Notes under the pieces: generated by a model | Database searches by the model: none | What the model was told of the DNA's origin: nothing | The model's input: the letters and a program-made list of their open reading frames with translations, nothing else | NCBI GenBank assembly: GCA_008711295.1 | Contig: VUYV01000004.1 | Location: 4,127,129 to 4,191,128, forward strand | Source: Anarhynchus alexandrinus | Lineage: Eukaryota > Chordata > Aves > Charadriiformes > Charadriidae | Direction: 5' to 3' | DNA: 64,000 nucleotides | Translations under genes and position numbers: made by a program | Shown here: positions 49,836 through 61,907 of the stretch, one piece after another | Layout of the letters: the number at the start of each line of letters is the position of its first letter | Position numbering within the stretch: position 1 is the first letter of the stretch

Positions 49836-50441
49836 GTGCAGACAGCTGTCATGAACCGTACACACCTTTTACATTCCCACCTAAATGAAAAGACATGTTA
49901 AATGATGCATTGGCCAACTGCACTGTCTGTGGAGGGCAAAACTTTGCCTGGGGTATCGGTAGCCTGTGCGTCTGCTCCCCCCTGCACAACTATAAGCACC
50001 ACATCAAGATAACCCAACACTTCTGTGGGATACATTAACATGCATTTGGGGATCGGTGAGCGGGCAACCAAGACTCATCTAATGACACCAAGAAAAAGAA
50101 ATCTTTAGGCTGAACTCCAGAAAAAATTGTCTAAGGTCCATGTGACTATGAAACAGACTCCAGGAGAAAACAACGGGAAGTCTCCATCAACACTTAACAG
50201 GACAAAACAACAGGAAAAAAAATCACTAGGAATAATGCTTCATGCAGAGGAATTCAATTCAATTCCTTCTTCCCTCTCTGCTCATCTGTGTTTGACAGAG
50301 CTGGTAGCCCTGGCTTTGAGGCATTTCTCACTATGCCTGTTAGGAAGGAGGAACAGGTCTGGAAGACTCTGTCCAATTAACTGTAAGTTTCCAAGAGCAC
50401 TCAAGGTAGTAGTGGGCAAAGTGCTGCTGCTTCTGTCACAG
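49836..50441. other. Non-coding DNA leading into a GC-richer patch
   Basis: A stop-poor plus frame begins near 50127 (144 codons to 50561) and runs into the exon-like segment below. Its start is a TTG, and its composition changes from Lys/Asn-rich to Gly/Ala/Pro-rich with the local GC content, as expected of non-coding DNA read in frame. Confidence 0.45.
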
Positions 50442-50557
50442 CCTGAGCAGGAAAAACTGCTCGTTGCCAGGCAGGCATCAGTGCCCGGCAGGGGGCTGTG
50501 GGCAGGCGGCACTCCTGGCTGCCCAGGGCAGAGCCCAGCAGCAGAGAGCGAGCTCTG
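50442..50557 (+). other. GC-rich exon-like segment, 116 bases
   Basis: The acceptor-like GCTGCTGCTTCTGTCACAG precedes 50442 and GCTCTG/GTGAGTTGAG follows 50557, both good. A frame reading PEQEKLLVARQASVPGRGLW then AGGTPGCPGQSPAAESEL is open throughout and matches no family I know. The segment is much richer in G and C than its flanks and directly precedes a GGAA microsatellite. It could be an exon of an unidentified transcript or a GC-rich patch with chance splice motifs. Confidence 0.25.
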
Positions 50558-50595
50558 GTGAGTTGAGAGGTCACCTGCAAATCCCAGGCTGGGGT

Positions 50596-50681
50596 GGAAG
50601 GAAGGAAGGAAGAAAGGAAGGAAGGAAGGAAGGAAAGAAGGAAGGAAGGAAGGAAGGAAGGAAGGAAGAAAGGAAGGAAGG
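50596..50681. repeat. (GGAA)n microsatellite, about 86 bases
   Basis: About 21 GGAA/GAAA units run from 50596 to 50681, with a few GAAA interruptions. Long GGAA repeats can bind ETS-family factors, but use as an enhancer is known mainly from human EWS-FLI1 tumour cells. Here it is best regarded as a polymorphic simple repeat. The Lys-Glu-Gly-Arg frame across it is an artefact. Confidence 0.95.
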
Positions 50682-53600
50682 CGAGAGAACTTCTTTAATT
50701 TATAAAGCCCAATTGTAAGTTTCTAGGCATATATGCATATTCATAGCAACCCTTTAAAGACAACATGATAATGCAAATAGTTTTAAATATCACTAATCCA
50801 TCACATATATGCACCTAATAATATCAGCTAGACAGAGAAAAAAGAAGTCTCTTCCACCCTAGCAGATGTCCTTGAAATTTCCTCTAATGCTTAAACTCCT
50901 TTCTAATAGTTTACCTTATCAACCCTGTCTCACAGAGCAAAGAAATGCATTTTTCAAAGATTATTGACGTGCTGTAGAATAGAAATCTAAAGGGGATACT
51001 GTCAAACTCATATGGTTAGAAATAAATAGGGTAATCTTCATAGTGCTGAAGTCACTAAAACAGATGTGATACTTTTATCTGTGGCCACATATATATACAG
51101 TTTATCAGTGCAATTACAGGTAGGGAAGATTATATTTATCTTTGCTTTCCTGTGAATTGGAAAAGAAGGAAATTATTTGTCTTCTAAAAGACTTGAATTG
51201 AGTGGAAATTGAAGACCTACCTGTTGTGATAAATAAACTATTTTTTTCTCTGAACTATCAAGGGAGGAATGGTAAACAGACAGCTACAAATTATATCATT
51301 AAACTATGCAAATCAAATGCATTTAAAAACAAATAAAACCAAACATATTTAGGTATTAATATTTTTTAATTCAGACAATAAAAATGAACTTATTTCTAGT
51401 GCTTAGTAAAGTATACAACCACTGCCTTTTCCAATATTCTGCTAGCACACATGGCTCACAACTGTGCGCCAAGGCAAGAAAGGAAACGCGTCCCTTACCA
51501 ACCAGACAGAACTGCAGTTGGTCAGTAGCAACACTGACATCGTTTTAGCCAGTATGTTGAAAGCACTTCTCATTCCAGAAGAGCCATCTGGCAGCATAAC
51601 CTACCCACCTCTATAGCCAAACAGGATACATAATGTTCTCTTCTTTTAGAGGTCAGCATAAAACTTGCTGATAGCTGTTAGGGAAAATGTTGCATTCCTG
51701 GTTCACTGCACATCAAAATATTTGATGCTACAGTCTACTTCTTTCAGAAGGTGGCTCTTCTTCCATCAGAAGAGCCTGCAGACTTGCTGCTTTCCATCTG
51801 CCAACGTCTCCTTTGCCATAAGACATCTGCCCTCCTCGTTATGATCATTCTTTCCTGTGTTATTTTCAAGGATTACATTATCTGCATTTTTTCCCCTCTT
51901 CCAAGTAGATATATATGGATAAAACTTATATGGGAGAAACTATACCACCAAGGAACTGTGAGATTCATCTTTCTGACAATGACAGCATAATCAAAGAACA
52001 GGAAGCTCAGAGAAAGATGAGACAGAAAATTACTGTTTGTAAGTAATAGATGGACTAGTAACCTTGCTGTGTCTGTATGTAGTGGCATCATAGAAGACTG
52101 CCATATGTGTAATCAAATAGATTCACCGGACTTTTTGCTCTATTCCATGAAGCATTAATGTCAATTTTCAGAAGGAGGTCGCTCACCAGCTCTTGCAAAC
52201 GTGCATTTATTCACACAACTTAATGCCAAAACAAATACCCTTACTCTGTGCTTAAACCCAGCAAAACCAACACTGAGTTTTTACAACTGACTTTACCAGA
52301 TAACAAAAGCTCCCAGATCTGTTACAAAAACCATGTGAAAGAGAAATTCTCCCAAGCACCTCTGGGAAAAATAGTGACAAATATGAAGTGTCTCCATTGG
52401 AAATATTTCAGCAGGGATGCTGATGTCAGAAATCTTGGTAGCTGTGCGGCACGTGCTTTCCCACTTGCTTGCCCACTCAAAGGCAAACAGAGTGGGAGGT
52501 CAGACTGAGGAGTCCCTTCCTTAAACTTTCAGGGATCTGCTCTCATATGAATTATACAAGCACTGCCCATACGTTTTTAGATATCCTCTCAACTCCTTTT
52601 AATAATGGAAGGGACATTTTTCACCTTCCCCCGCTCGCACGAGAAGAGTCATGTAAAGCTCCGTGAGTTTCTTTGGTGTGTCAAGTTGCAAAACCTCAGC
52701 ACAGAAGAAATGCATTTGTTCACCAGTCTTGTTTCTTTTGAAGTCAGTCATTCCAATGGTTTCCTTGCTATTATGTATATTGTAGTTTTTGTCCAAATAA
52801 ATTTAGGAGCTGACTTTCAAAGACAAATGCTTTCTGTGGGGAACTTGCTACATTGAGGAGACAGGTATTCCTTTATAAACTCTTAATTTAAGAAGATCTC
52901 GAAGCTGGCATTACCCAGGGATTCTGAACTCTGTCCTAGAGACTCCCTTCAGGATTTCTTGACAATGACCTTCTCCAATATACCTGAAATTCATGACTAT
53001 GTACACAGGGTTATCTGAGGTTCAGAGTTCAAGGCTGATTCCTTCTTTGATGCCTGAGGTTAGACAGTTTAGAACAAAACTTTAAAAGATCTCCAGATTT
53101 CAAGCCACTCTGGGTTCTACTTGTTTATAACAATTAAGTGACCAGATTTTCAAGTAAGTTTACAACGTCAAATAGTCACAAGGAGATAATAGAATGTGTA
53201 TCGAAGCTTATGACCTTAACTGCGTGGGGTTTTAGGACAGGCCTATGGAAAGGGAGCAGCGTCCATATCACTGAGAATTTGTAAAAGAGTATGTCGGGTA
53301 CTTTTGTGAAAGGTACACGCTGGAAAGGATTTAGGGCTTTCACCTGATATATATAGGAATGGTCATGCATCAGACATTGTAGAGGGTCTTTTGAGCTTGG
53401 TGATGGGAAACTTGCATAAAAACATGAGAGACACTGATAACTTAGGAAATTCCAGTGGTATGTAAGTTTCTCCTGTCCTTCAGATCAGGATGACTCGGGA
53501 CTGTTGCAAAACTTGAAATCTAGCTGATGGGAAAGAAGGATTTATGCAGAAAGGGATTGTTCCACTTCCCTGGAATGCTTTTTCTGAGGGTGGCAGCACA

Positions 53601-53954
53601 GATGCTACAGTTCGTGGCATCACTTTTACGTGTCAGAAGACACTATTGAAGAAGTTTGCTTCCACACCAGTACATTAGTCATCTCCTGGATATTCAAGGC
53701 TTGTTTGCCCCTTGAGCACACTTGAGGAAAATATGACTGATGGCAATAAAACTGCTTGCAGAAATGTGTTATTGCCAGCAGACAGTAACAGAGTTGCCTA
53801 TCTCCCTACAGACCTTTGCCATATATATCAAGATGTTTGTTATGAGCAACTGACTTCTCTGGAGGAGCCTAAATTCTTTCTGTACTCCTGTCGGGAGATG
53901 TTCTGCCATACCAAGAAAACTCACTGTGACATGCACACTAATAGGCCTCATTTT
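50682..53954. other. Non-coding DNA, no gene seen
   Basis: Frames reach 86 codons (52248-52508), with several overlapping on opposite strands near 52400-52860. No repeat family was recognised in 3.3 kb before the CR1 relic. Part of the 156-codon frame starting at 53712 lies here; its second half is CR1 sequence. Confidence 0.55.
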
Positions 53955-54085
53955 ACAGAATCACATAATAGTGGAGGTCAGAAGGGACTTCTGGAGATCA
54001 TCTGCTGCAAACCCCCTGCTCAAAGCGGGGCTGAACAGAGGGGGTTGATGCTCAGGATTTTGTCCAGCCTCTGGCAGGGATCACT
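53955..54085 (-). mobile_element. CR1 LINE, 3'-end fragment
   Basis: TTACAGAATCACATAATAGT, then GGAGGTCAGAAGGGACTTCT, GGAGATCATCTGCTGCAAAC, CCCCTGCTCAAAGCGGGG and GATTTTGTCCAGCC follow the reverse complement of the avian CR1 3' end ('cagaatcacagaat...ggttggaagggacctctggagatcatctagtccaaccccctgctcaaagcaggg...tgtccag'). The plus strand therefore shows the element reversed, with its 3' end at the left. It is 5'-truncated at about 130 bases, as is usual for CR1. The typical 8-base terminal repeat is worn. This is the best evidence that the genome is avian or a close relative. Confidence 0.85.
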
Positions 54086-54964
54086 TCTGCCCAGAAATCT
54101 TCATGGTGAGATGGCTTCACAATTTCCCAGCACTGATCCAGCACCAGGTTATGCATCTGCTGCAGACCCCTATAGGGAATAAGTGGGAAGAAAGCCCTGA
54201 ATATACCTGGAGGTGGAGAACGTGAGAGGATAATAAAGCATTCACAAGTGAGCCATTTCAGTGGCCTGTCCTGACAATACGCACTAGAAGATGCCCAGTG
54301 GGATTACCTTAAGGGAAATGATTTTATTGCTCTGATCATCGGAGGGCTAACCATGACTCCGTAAAACCTTTTCCCCTTCTACAGGAATTATGTGCTGTTC
54401 AGGCAGGGGTATCCACACATCATTGGTTTTATATTCCTCACTCAAGCTGACTACATCAATTCCTGCTGAAAAAATTTCTAGCATGCCTCTGCCTCTCCCT
54501 CTGTCCTGATACTTACAGATTTTATTTGGTTTCTTATTGTCATGCTTAATTCCATGCTGTCAAGTTTGTTTTGTCTTAATTGCCAGGGATTTCTATGTAA
54601 ATAGTTTCATTGTACCCTTCAGTTTTGGATGTGCTCTTTTAAAAGTGATTTTTGTCTGTGTAGAAGTTAAACTTTATATTAAACCTGCTATAGGATATAT
54701 CTTTTAAAGGGGTAGAAGACTTCACACTGAAAATGAATTGCTACACATTCACACAAGACAAAACTCTAAAATGATCATTGAAATATTTAAAAATAAAACA
54801 GCTGCAGCACAGAAATACTTAAAATCTTCATTTCAGTAAAGAAAATTGATTCAAAGTAAGTTTATATCTATATGATCCACTTTAATTTTATAGCTCACAC
54901 AGCCATCATACACCCATACAAAAATCTTTTGTGAAAAAACGTGTCCTTCTGGTACACTCTCAAA
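54086..54964. other. Non-coding DNA, no gene seen
   Basis: No open frame of note and no recognisable repeat. The sequence becomes T-rich around 54520-54700. Confidence 0.6.
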
Positions 54965-55075
54965 TTTCTGGGCCAAATTATCAGGTGGTGTTGGCAAAGA
55001 AAGCTCTTTTAACTTCAGTGGTTAAGTTTGATTTCAGTGGAGACACTAATTTACATTATTTGAGAATAGAGTATG
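54965..55075. repeat. Ancient palindromic (MITE-like) repeat relic
   Basis: TCTGGGCCAAATTATCAGGT, GGTGTT, AACTTCAGTGGTTAAG, then TTTCAGTGGAGACACTAATT and TACATTATTTGAGAATAGAG follow the 'gggccaaattc...ggtgtaactccattgacttcagtggagttac...gatttacac...gagaatagag' palindrome of sauropsid genomes. Both arms and the centre are present, strongly diverged. Confidence 0.55.
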
Positions 55076-55159
55076 AGACCACCCATTAGTCCACATCCAA
55101 CAACAGAACTGCAGTGGATTACAGATTGCTGCAGGCTCTGACAAGCGTTAATTACACTC

Positions 55160-55400
55160 TGATGTCTGGACCAGGTCAGATCAAAGGCCCACTTAGCCAA
55201 GGATTCTGTCTCCAGCAGCGAATGCCTAAGGAAGTCTAGGAGAACAGGGCACGTACCTCGCGGTACTTATCTCAGCCTTCAGTGATCTGCAGCTCAGGCA
55301 GTTCCGAGATCAGAGGTGGTATCTTTGGTTTTAACAGCTTCATTTTTTCTCATTACACTTTACATTTCCTAGATAGCTTCTAGCCCGTAGCCAAAGTTAC
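55160..55400 (-). mobile_element. Old CR1-type LINE 3' relic
   Basis: TGTCTGGACCAGGTCAGATC, AAAGGCCCACTTAGCCAAGG, ATTCTGTCTCCAGCAGCGAA, then AAGTCTAGGAGAACAGGGCA and CAGAGGTGGTATCTTTGG match in order a phrase common in turtle, crocodile and bird genomes ('ggaccagatcagaccaaaggtccatctagcccagtatcctgtctcc...aagaacagggca...'). I assign it to the 3' end of an old CR1-like LINE in reverse orientation. It is older and more diverged than the CR1 fragment at 53955. Confidence 0.65.
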
Positions 55401-55435
55401 CTAGAATATTCCATTAACCTCCTATACATCCTCTG

Positions 55436-55535
55436 GGATGGATACTCTTATTTTACAGGTTAATAAATAACCATAACCAGGCATAACCAGGAAGAGAGCT
55501 TGAATTTCAGAACTATGATCACCTGAAAAGCCTAC
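55436..55535 (-). repeat. MIR-like SINE relic
   Basis: GGGATGGATACTCTTATTTT then ACAGGTTAATAAATAACC and GAGAGCTTGAATTTCAGAAC, then TGATCACCTGA follow the reversed MIR 3' half ('...attatccccattttacagatgaggaaac...gccaggaattgaacccaga...tcctga'). A 10-base direct duplication, CATAACCAGG, lies within it at about 55472-55491. Confidence 0.5.
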
Positions 55536-58500
55536 TATTTGTAAACAGACGGAAAACAAAACAACAACAAAACCCAAACCACAATCAACACAAATAAGGT
55601 GGGCAGGATTCAGATTTCAGCCTCCCTCAGACCAAGCATGTGCTGCGGCTGACGGAATTAGATAACTGCTTAAAGTTACCAGCTAATCACAACCAAACCT
55701 GTTCATGAAAATTAATCCATTCAACATGTTTTTCAACTCACAGGTGTCATTTAAAACCAACCTCAACCCTGGCGAGAGGGAGGCTTTTGGATCCTCAATG
55801 GATGTTGCCTACTATCACACTCTCGTACCACACAGGCATTCTGCAATGTACCTCTGGTCTTCTTGAATATATTTCCCATTGGCATTTAATCACATTTGAG
55901 CACAGGCACTTGAAATTAATATGCCTTATTTACGATTAAAGTACTTTTTCAACTGGCAGTCCTTGTAAACAATATATTAATATTAATTTCTAAACTTACT
56001 TCTAGATCAGTTAAGCTGCATCAACAAATTTGACACTAATGGTAGCAGATCTATGAAATACATGTGTTGAATATTTTATAATGTTGATATAATATCTGGA
56101 AATTAAAGAAAATGAGTTAAGCTGGGACTGGGTACAGAAGTAGGCCATATCCTGTATATTTTTAACTCATTTTCCACTAATTAGAGCAGAGGGTATGCTT
56201 AGTTAGGCATATAATTAAGCAATAATACCCTAGTGACTCAGTAAGCACTAGTGGTAGTTTGCTAATTTATGACTTCATCAAATCTAATAGTTCTCTTATC
56301 ACTTCAATCAATGAGTTATTGATCTTATAACAATACGGGAATATCTGAAGAGGTAACTGTCACCAATTGCACTCATATAACCTCATTTAAAACAGAACCT
56401 AATCATTGTTTTTCCGTAAGAGAAAATTACCATTTTTTTATACAGCATTTACTACTATAAACAACAGTGTATAATTCTGTCACATTATAGTTAAGTTACT
56501 GAAAAGTGGCATAAAGACAGACAATCTGCAAAAGCAAAAAGAAAGAATACTAGCCTAAATTTATTCTTGTTGGAAACCTTACATTCAAAGAGTGTATAGA
56601 TTTAAAATGCTTATTATATCAACTGGATTCTCACCTTATCAGTAAAAATTATTACACACTATGCAGGATTAAGTTGGGTGAGTATGGATGCTTACTCCTG
56701 TTTCTGGATCTAGACTATCTTCTAGGTACTGTGCAGAACTGAGTTTTTTGGGGGTTGTTGTATATTTATAAAATCTGTCCAAGGAGATACAAATAAAATG
56801 GGAATACTCAGGCAATCGCTCCCTCAGTGCTAACGCAGCTCCTAACCCCTCGTATACCTCAAGTCAGTGAACAGTGAGCATTACAAGTTTTCCTGACAAC
56901 AAGACCAAAATTAACAATGACAGCATAATTTCCTTTATAATTATTCCAGTAGCAGAAATAAATACAGGTCAGACATCGCTCAGGATGAGATTGATGCACT
57001 TGATTTTGAACAATAATTTAGTTTCAGTTAATGAAGCCTGTAATATTTAAATAGTACCCTTCTTTGCTACATTAAGTGGTGCAAAAAGTCTAATGCGTGA
57101 TTAATTTTTAAAAATTATAATGGTTCCAGAATATTTCATCATTGAATGATTCATTGGACAATGCCAGATTTAAATATCTGGCAAAGATTCCTTCTCATAA
57201 AGGACTACACTCTACTAAACCCTGAACATAGCAGGCCGAAGATGACCATTAATTTTTTTCTTCAGTTTCAAAGTGATTTGTCATTAAATATTAATCTCTA
57301 CCCCAGAGGAACCAGAGTGCATGGCCTTAGGCATTGAAGCAAAAGAAGTGATCCTTGTGATTTTTTTTCAAGACCTGGGCAGTCGCCATTAGGAAAGTAA
57401 GGGAAGTCTCTGTTATCCTCTCTCGCCAGCCTTGGTAATGAAAACCCCATTTTGTCCAGTACAAAATCACCTCCCCAGTGTCTTTGTTGCAAGACACAGC
57501 TGTGGAGTTTTCAGAGGAGCGATGCTGTGCACAAGTGCAGCACATCAACGCTGGACTGCGAAACCTATAAACCCTTTGTTCCCAGGGAACCCCTCCACAC
57601 TTCCATAAAGAGCAACTGCTTCCTCCTGCCTCAGTTCAGTTGTAAAACTGCTTTTACATTCTGCCTCGGCAGCTCAGATCAAGCCTTCATCTTTCCATCC
57701 ACACAGCCTCAATCCATCTCATATATTTCTGCCCAGGGAATTCTAATAATTCTCTTATCAGTCTTTTCAACCAAAGGAATCCCTTCAGATCCCAAATGGA
57801 TTTTCCGAACAAGCCATTTATTCCACCAATACAAGCCAAATATTTATTTTTTATTATTTTAGCGCCTTTTTTTTTCCAGGGCACAACCTCTAGATTCCTA
57901 TCAGTGGTTTCCCACCGCACATTGCTCCATGTTTTACAAAATTACCTCTATCCTATCCCTGGGCTGCACAACTTGGTGTTACCAATCACTGCATGGAAGT
58001 TCACCAGACCAGAAACAACTTTAAAATATATTCATGCTGAGGAAACAAATACCCTGAATTTTTCCAGGAGCGCTGAAGGAATTGTTCCCACACCTTTATG
58101 AAAAAGAGTCGTAGGCTTTATTTCCAGCGGGATGTTTGTGTCTCTAACCAGTCTTCTTCCTCGAGCCAAACCTCAGAAAACAAAAAACTAATGCCTGCTT
58201 TTGAAGAGCCACGTTCGGGTTCAGGGGTATAAAGCCAAATTGCTCATTAGGGAGGGGGCATCAGAGAACAAATGTCCTGTCCTGCCATGCATTCACATTG
58301 TTGCTTCACGTATACATTAAGCTAAACAGAGGGAACATAGCCAGTTTCTGGGTTTGTGCTTGCAATGTAAAACAAAAGCAGCAGAATCTCTCTTGCATGC
58401 TTAAGAGAAAGATCTACCACCCTTAAAAGTACCTGAAACTGCTGGGGCTGTAAGTGTGGTGATGATGTCCAGCTCATAAAGTTCATAGGTGAATTGGACC

Positions 58501-59159
58501 GTGAAGAGGAATTTCCTCATTTATGTTTGAAAGATCACCTATGTTTAAAACAAAAGACTAGTTTTCTCTTAATATGCATAAGGGGTAACGGTATAAATTT
58601 CATACATCCAGTGAGAGATGTAACTCACGCTGCCATTTCATAACCATATCAAAGACCAGCTACAGCTAGCAACATGCATAAAGATGAAGAAAACACCACA
58701 GTAAAGGTGGTGAGCTGAATTACAAAGCACTGTATTCCCTGCACTGAGCGGAAAGCAGCATGCTAAAAATTAAAAGGGAATTCAGCTGTTATGGTCCATT
58801 TATTTCTCCATCCTTCTGAGACTGCAAACTAGCTGGCTGCATGCAGCACCAACTCACTTAGTCATAGGGCACAAACAAGCGAGAGTCAGCACAACCCTAA
58901 CTGAGAAGTGGACCAGCGACTAAAAGATTAAATGTTCCACAGCTTGTTACTGGCTGTGTAAATAATCTACTCTTTCAAATAATTGTTTAAGAGGCTGTTT
59001 GAAGACCTTTTGGGTAATTGCTATATTTGGTTCCAGGATCAACATAGCCTGTTGCTAATGAATTACTTGTATTAGGAGTTAGATCTTGTATTCTTCAGCC
59101 TGTTGTAAAAGAAAATAAATTATATGGCATCTGAGATTGCAAAGAAAAACAGTTAGGTG
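55536..59159. other. Non-coding DNA, no gene seen
   Basis: AT-rich until about 57300, then a slightly C-rich stretch to 58100 where overlapping frames of 136 codons (57452-57862), 101 codons (57796-58101) and 77 codons on the minus strand occur. None has recognisable motifs, and the two long plus frames overlap in different registers. No repeat family recognised. Confidence 0.5.
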
Positions 59160-59780
59160 GCCATATGTTGAGCTTTAGACTGTGCAAATCCCAGCAATGA
59201 CGCTACAAATTTTAGGTTGGTTAAATTATCCGAAGAGAGGAGCATCATGAAATGGTGTTTTCTCTTTCTTCTCCCTAAATCCAAATGGTAAAAAAATAGC
59301 AAAAGATGTTGCAGGAAATTGTAAAAAGCTGACAGTTTCAGCCCAATTAAGGGGAACATTTAACTCTGGCCAAGGACAGTTAATTCTAAGGCCAGATCTA
59401 AAAATCAGGAAGAGCTGGAACAAAAGCAACCATAATTATATTAAAAGTGCCTCATTAATGTAGTGTTAAGCATCAGAATATTGTAAGGAGGGGAGGGTGC
59501 AAGAATTAATAGTTTTATTGTAAAAATAAATTGCTCTGTCGTCCTTCTTTTTGTATTTCTATCTAAAGCTTCCACTAGTAATTGAGCTAGCTAAATGTAT
59601 CCTTTGTTAGATGAAAATGTGGCCAGGCCGTTAGCTCCCTTTTTATCTGACAGCTTAATAGACTAAAGCTTGCGTTATAAAAATGAACACTGCAAAGGGA
59701 AATTAAGTTGGAAAAATTTACTAGGGATCACACCATGTTACTTTTTAAGGTAAGTCCTTTTTAAAGGAGTTCAATCAGTG
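59160..59780. promoter_or_regulatory. Candidate conserved non-coding element block
   Basis: About 600 repeat-free bases with dense AT-rich motif clusters: CCCAATTAAG (59341), AGTTAATTC (59379), CATAATTATATTAAAAG (59432), CTCATTAATG (59451), TAATTGAGCTAGC (59579) and CAGCTTAATAG (59650). The runs of homeodomain-type TAAT cores and absence of repeats resemble vertebrate developmental enhancers. A consensus donor-like AAG/GTAAGTCC at 59749/59750 lies at its right edge. Conservation was not tested; this is a judgement on texture. Confidence 0.3.
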
Positions 59781-61254
59781 CTACTGTTTCTTTTGGTTTT
59801 AATAGAATCCATATATTTATATATTACATATAAAATCACGCTAATGGGATTTCTTGTAGAGAGTACATTAAAATTTATCACTGACACACAATGAAATTGA
59901 TAGATTGTGCTGTGACTCTGTTGTAACATGTGACTGATTTTGTAATGACTGGCACAAGAGAAAGGTAATAGGACAGGATCTCCTCAGTGATCTTTTTTAT
60001 GTGTTGTAGACCCTGGCCGTTTATGATACTTTATTGTACAGCTTTGTAAAGGTGAAAAAAGATAGGTACTATACATGCTAAGGGTTAGTTATTTTTCTAC
60101 ACAGATGCTGATCAATGCCCTACTTCCATGATGTTGTAGGTACAATGTAGTCGTGGCCGCAAGCCACTACACACATCTCAAGAAATTCACCCACAGAAAT
60201 TACCAATATAAACCGCATTCTGTAAAGCGTGTGCTGCCTGAGACTATTCAGTTCTGAGTCCTCTGCCTGGCCTGTTGTGTCGTTATGCATATTTGTCCAA
60301 AGCAAGCCAATCTCAAATGCTAAGCACTGAAGTCAGGCACAGAATTTTCCCACCTGCTCTAAAAAAACACCCTTTCTTTTGTGGTTGCTGTCCCCTTTTC
60401 AGGGTGAGGGGTAGGACTAAGAAAGGGAGAAGCTGCAGTGATTCCCATTAAACCAGTGCCTACAGATGAAGACTTGTGAGTAGTAACTACCTCTGCTGTA
60501 CTACACAAGACAATGAAATTTGCCTTCTCCATGCAAAGATGTGTAGAAAAGATACACAAGCCTAGAAAACAGACATTAGCACTGAAGAAGAGCTGCATGC
60601 GCTAAAGGTTCTTTGTAGATCCAAGTTATCTTTACCCACCCCACAGAGGTATCAGCATCTTGGGTTGCAATGGAAGTTTTCTTTAGAAGACCTATAATGG
60701 GGGCAGTGGGCTACAGAGAAGAGGAACTCCCCCAGTACAGAGTTATGCTGATGACCACAGGTTTCTTTCTGAAATTCAGCAGAGAAAGCAAGCCTAGCAG
60801 CAACATACAAAGATTTAAAGACAAATGAACATGCACTTTGGGATTGATCTCATTTGCATTTTAAATAAAGTGCATAGTCTCCACAAAGATACTGAATCCC
60901 CATTCTCACTTCTAAACCTGAATGTGACGCTAAATATTTTTAGCCTAATACTAAATAGTTTGATTTAAGTTTTCACTTGAACCATCATAACCGGCACCAG
61001 GACTAATACTACGTCTTCGTTTGTCAGGCAGAGCCTGTCATGAATCCAGTGAAAGGCACTGACCGTACTTGTCAGTTGTTGCACATTTATGTTAGATATA
61101 GTCTAATAAGGGTAACAAGCTCCACAAAAGCTTTCAGGTCTCCCTTCATCCCTAATGGGCACAACAAGAGAAAGCAATATACTGGAACAAATTCCAAAAG
61201 ATCTCTCATGGAAAAAGTCTTCCTTATGCCATATAATTAAAAGTTTTCTTAGGC
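59781..61254. other. Non-coding DNA, no gene seen
   Basis: Frames up to 79 codons (60359-60598 minus), none convincing. A TGATGA-like motif and a CTGA occur near 60749-60773 but are too close together for a C/D snoRNA. Confidence 0.55.
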
Positions 61255-61385
61255 TAACATCTAATAAACCCCTTCACATGTGCTTTACTTTAAGTGAGCA
61301 TGGAATGCTAATGGAGTCAATGGAATTACTTAGAGCCTAAAACACTGGTGCATGCTCAAGCAGTCTACTAAATCAAGGCTTTCAT
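61255..61385. repeat. Ancient palindromic (MITE-like) repeat relic
   Basis: TTCACATGTGCTTTACTTTA, AGTGAGCATGGAATGC, TAATGGAGTCAATGGAATTA, then GGTGCATGCTCAAGCAGTCT and AAATCAAGGC parallel the 'cacatgcttaactttaagcatgtgaatagtcccattgaagtcaatggaact...gtgcttaagtctttgctgaatc' palindrome. It belongs to the same family as the element at 36600-36735. Confidence 0.55.
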
Positions 61386-61907
61386 GAGTTAGAAGTCTGT
61401 GTTTCGCTACTTCTCTGAGTCAAATTGAAGAGGGAGCTTTTAAAGAGGTATATTTTTGCTTCCTCTTTTATGTAATGGTAAGTCCTTATGTCACCTAATT
61501 CAGCACTTCTTCCAAGAAGCAGGAGTTATTTATATGTTTTGTATTAAGAGCATTTTCTTCATTGGCTTTTGAATTTGTCATTTTCAATTTGGCTCGAAGT
61601 CTCCTGACTCTGTATTTGGACAAAGATGCATAATAGAGTGCAAATATGGTGTCTACCAATGTTCCTGACTATTTCTCTGCTTTCTAGAACACTTTCAGTC
61701 TTTTCAGTCATTTCTCAATTTATGTCACTACATGCCTGCAAGCATTAATTGAAGTTACATGAAATGAAGTAACTGTGTGGAACGGAATTGAGCCAGAACA
61801 CAGGAAACAGCACCCTTTCTGTGTAAAGTGCATGGGATTTTCAGTGTACATACTGACATAAAACAAGATTCTGTCTATCATCAGAAAAACAGCAGCCCCA
61901 GGAAAAA
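61386..61907. other. Non-coding DNA, no gene seen
   Basis: A T-rich stretch with a donor-like ATG/GTAAGTCC at about 61479. No frame or repeat of note. Confidence 0.55.

Noticed and set aside
50127..50718. Long frames including a Lys-Glu-Gly-Arg repeat protein
   Set aside because: The repeat part is the translated GGAA microsatellite, and the 144-codon frame starts at TTG and tracks local GC content.
53712..54182. 156-codon plus-strand frame
   Set aside because: Its second half is reversed CR1 3'-end sequence, and the first half has no recognisable feature.
57452..58101. Overlapping 136- and 101-codon plus frames
   Set aside because: They run in different registers over the same pyrimidine-rich patch with no motif in either, as chance stop-poor DNA does.
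60740..60780. Possible C/D-box snoRNA
   Set aside because: TGATGA and CTGA motifs are present but under 25 bases apart with no terminal stem.
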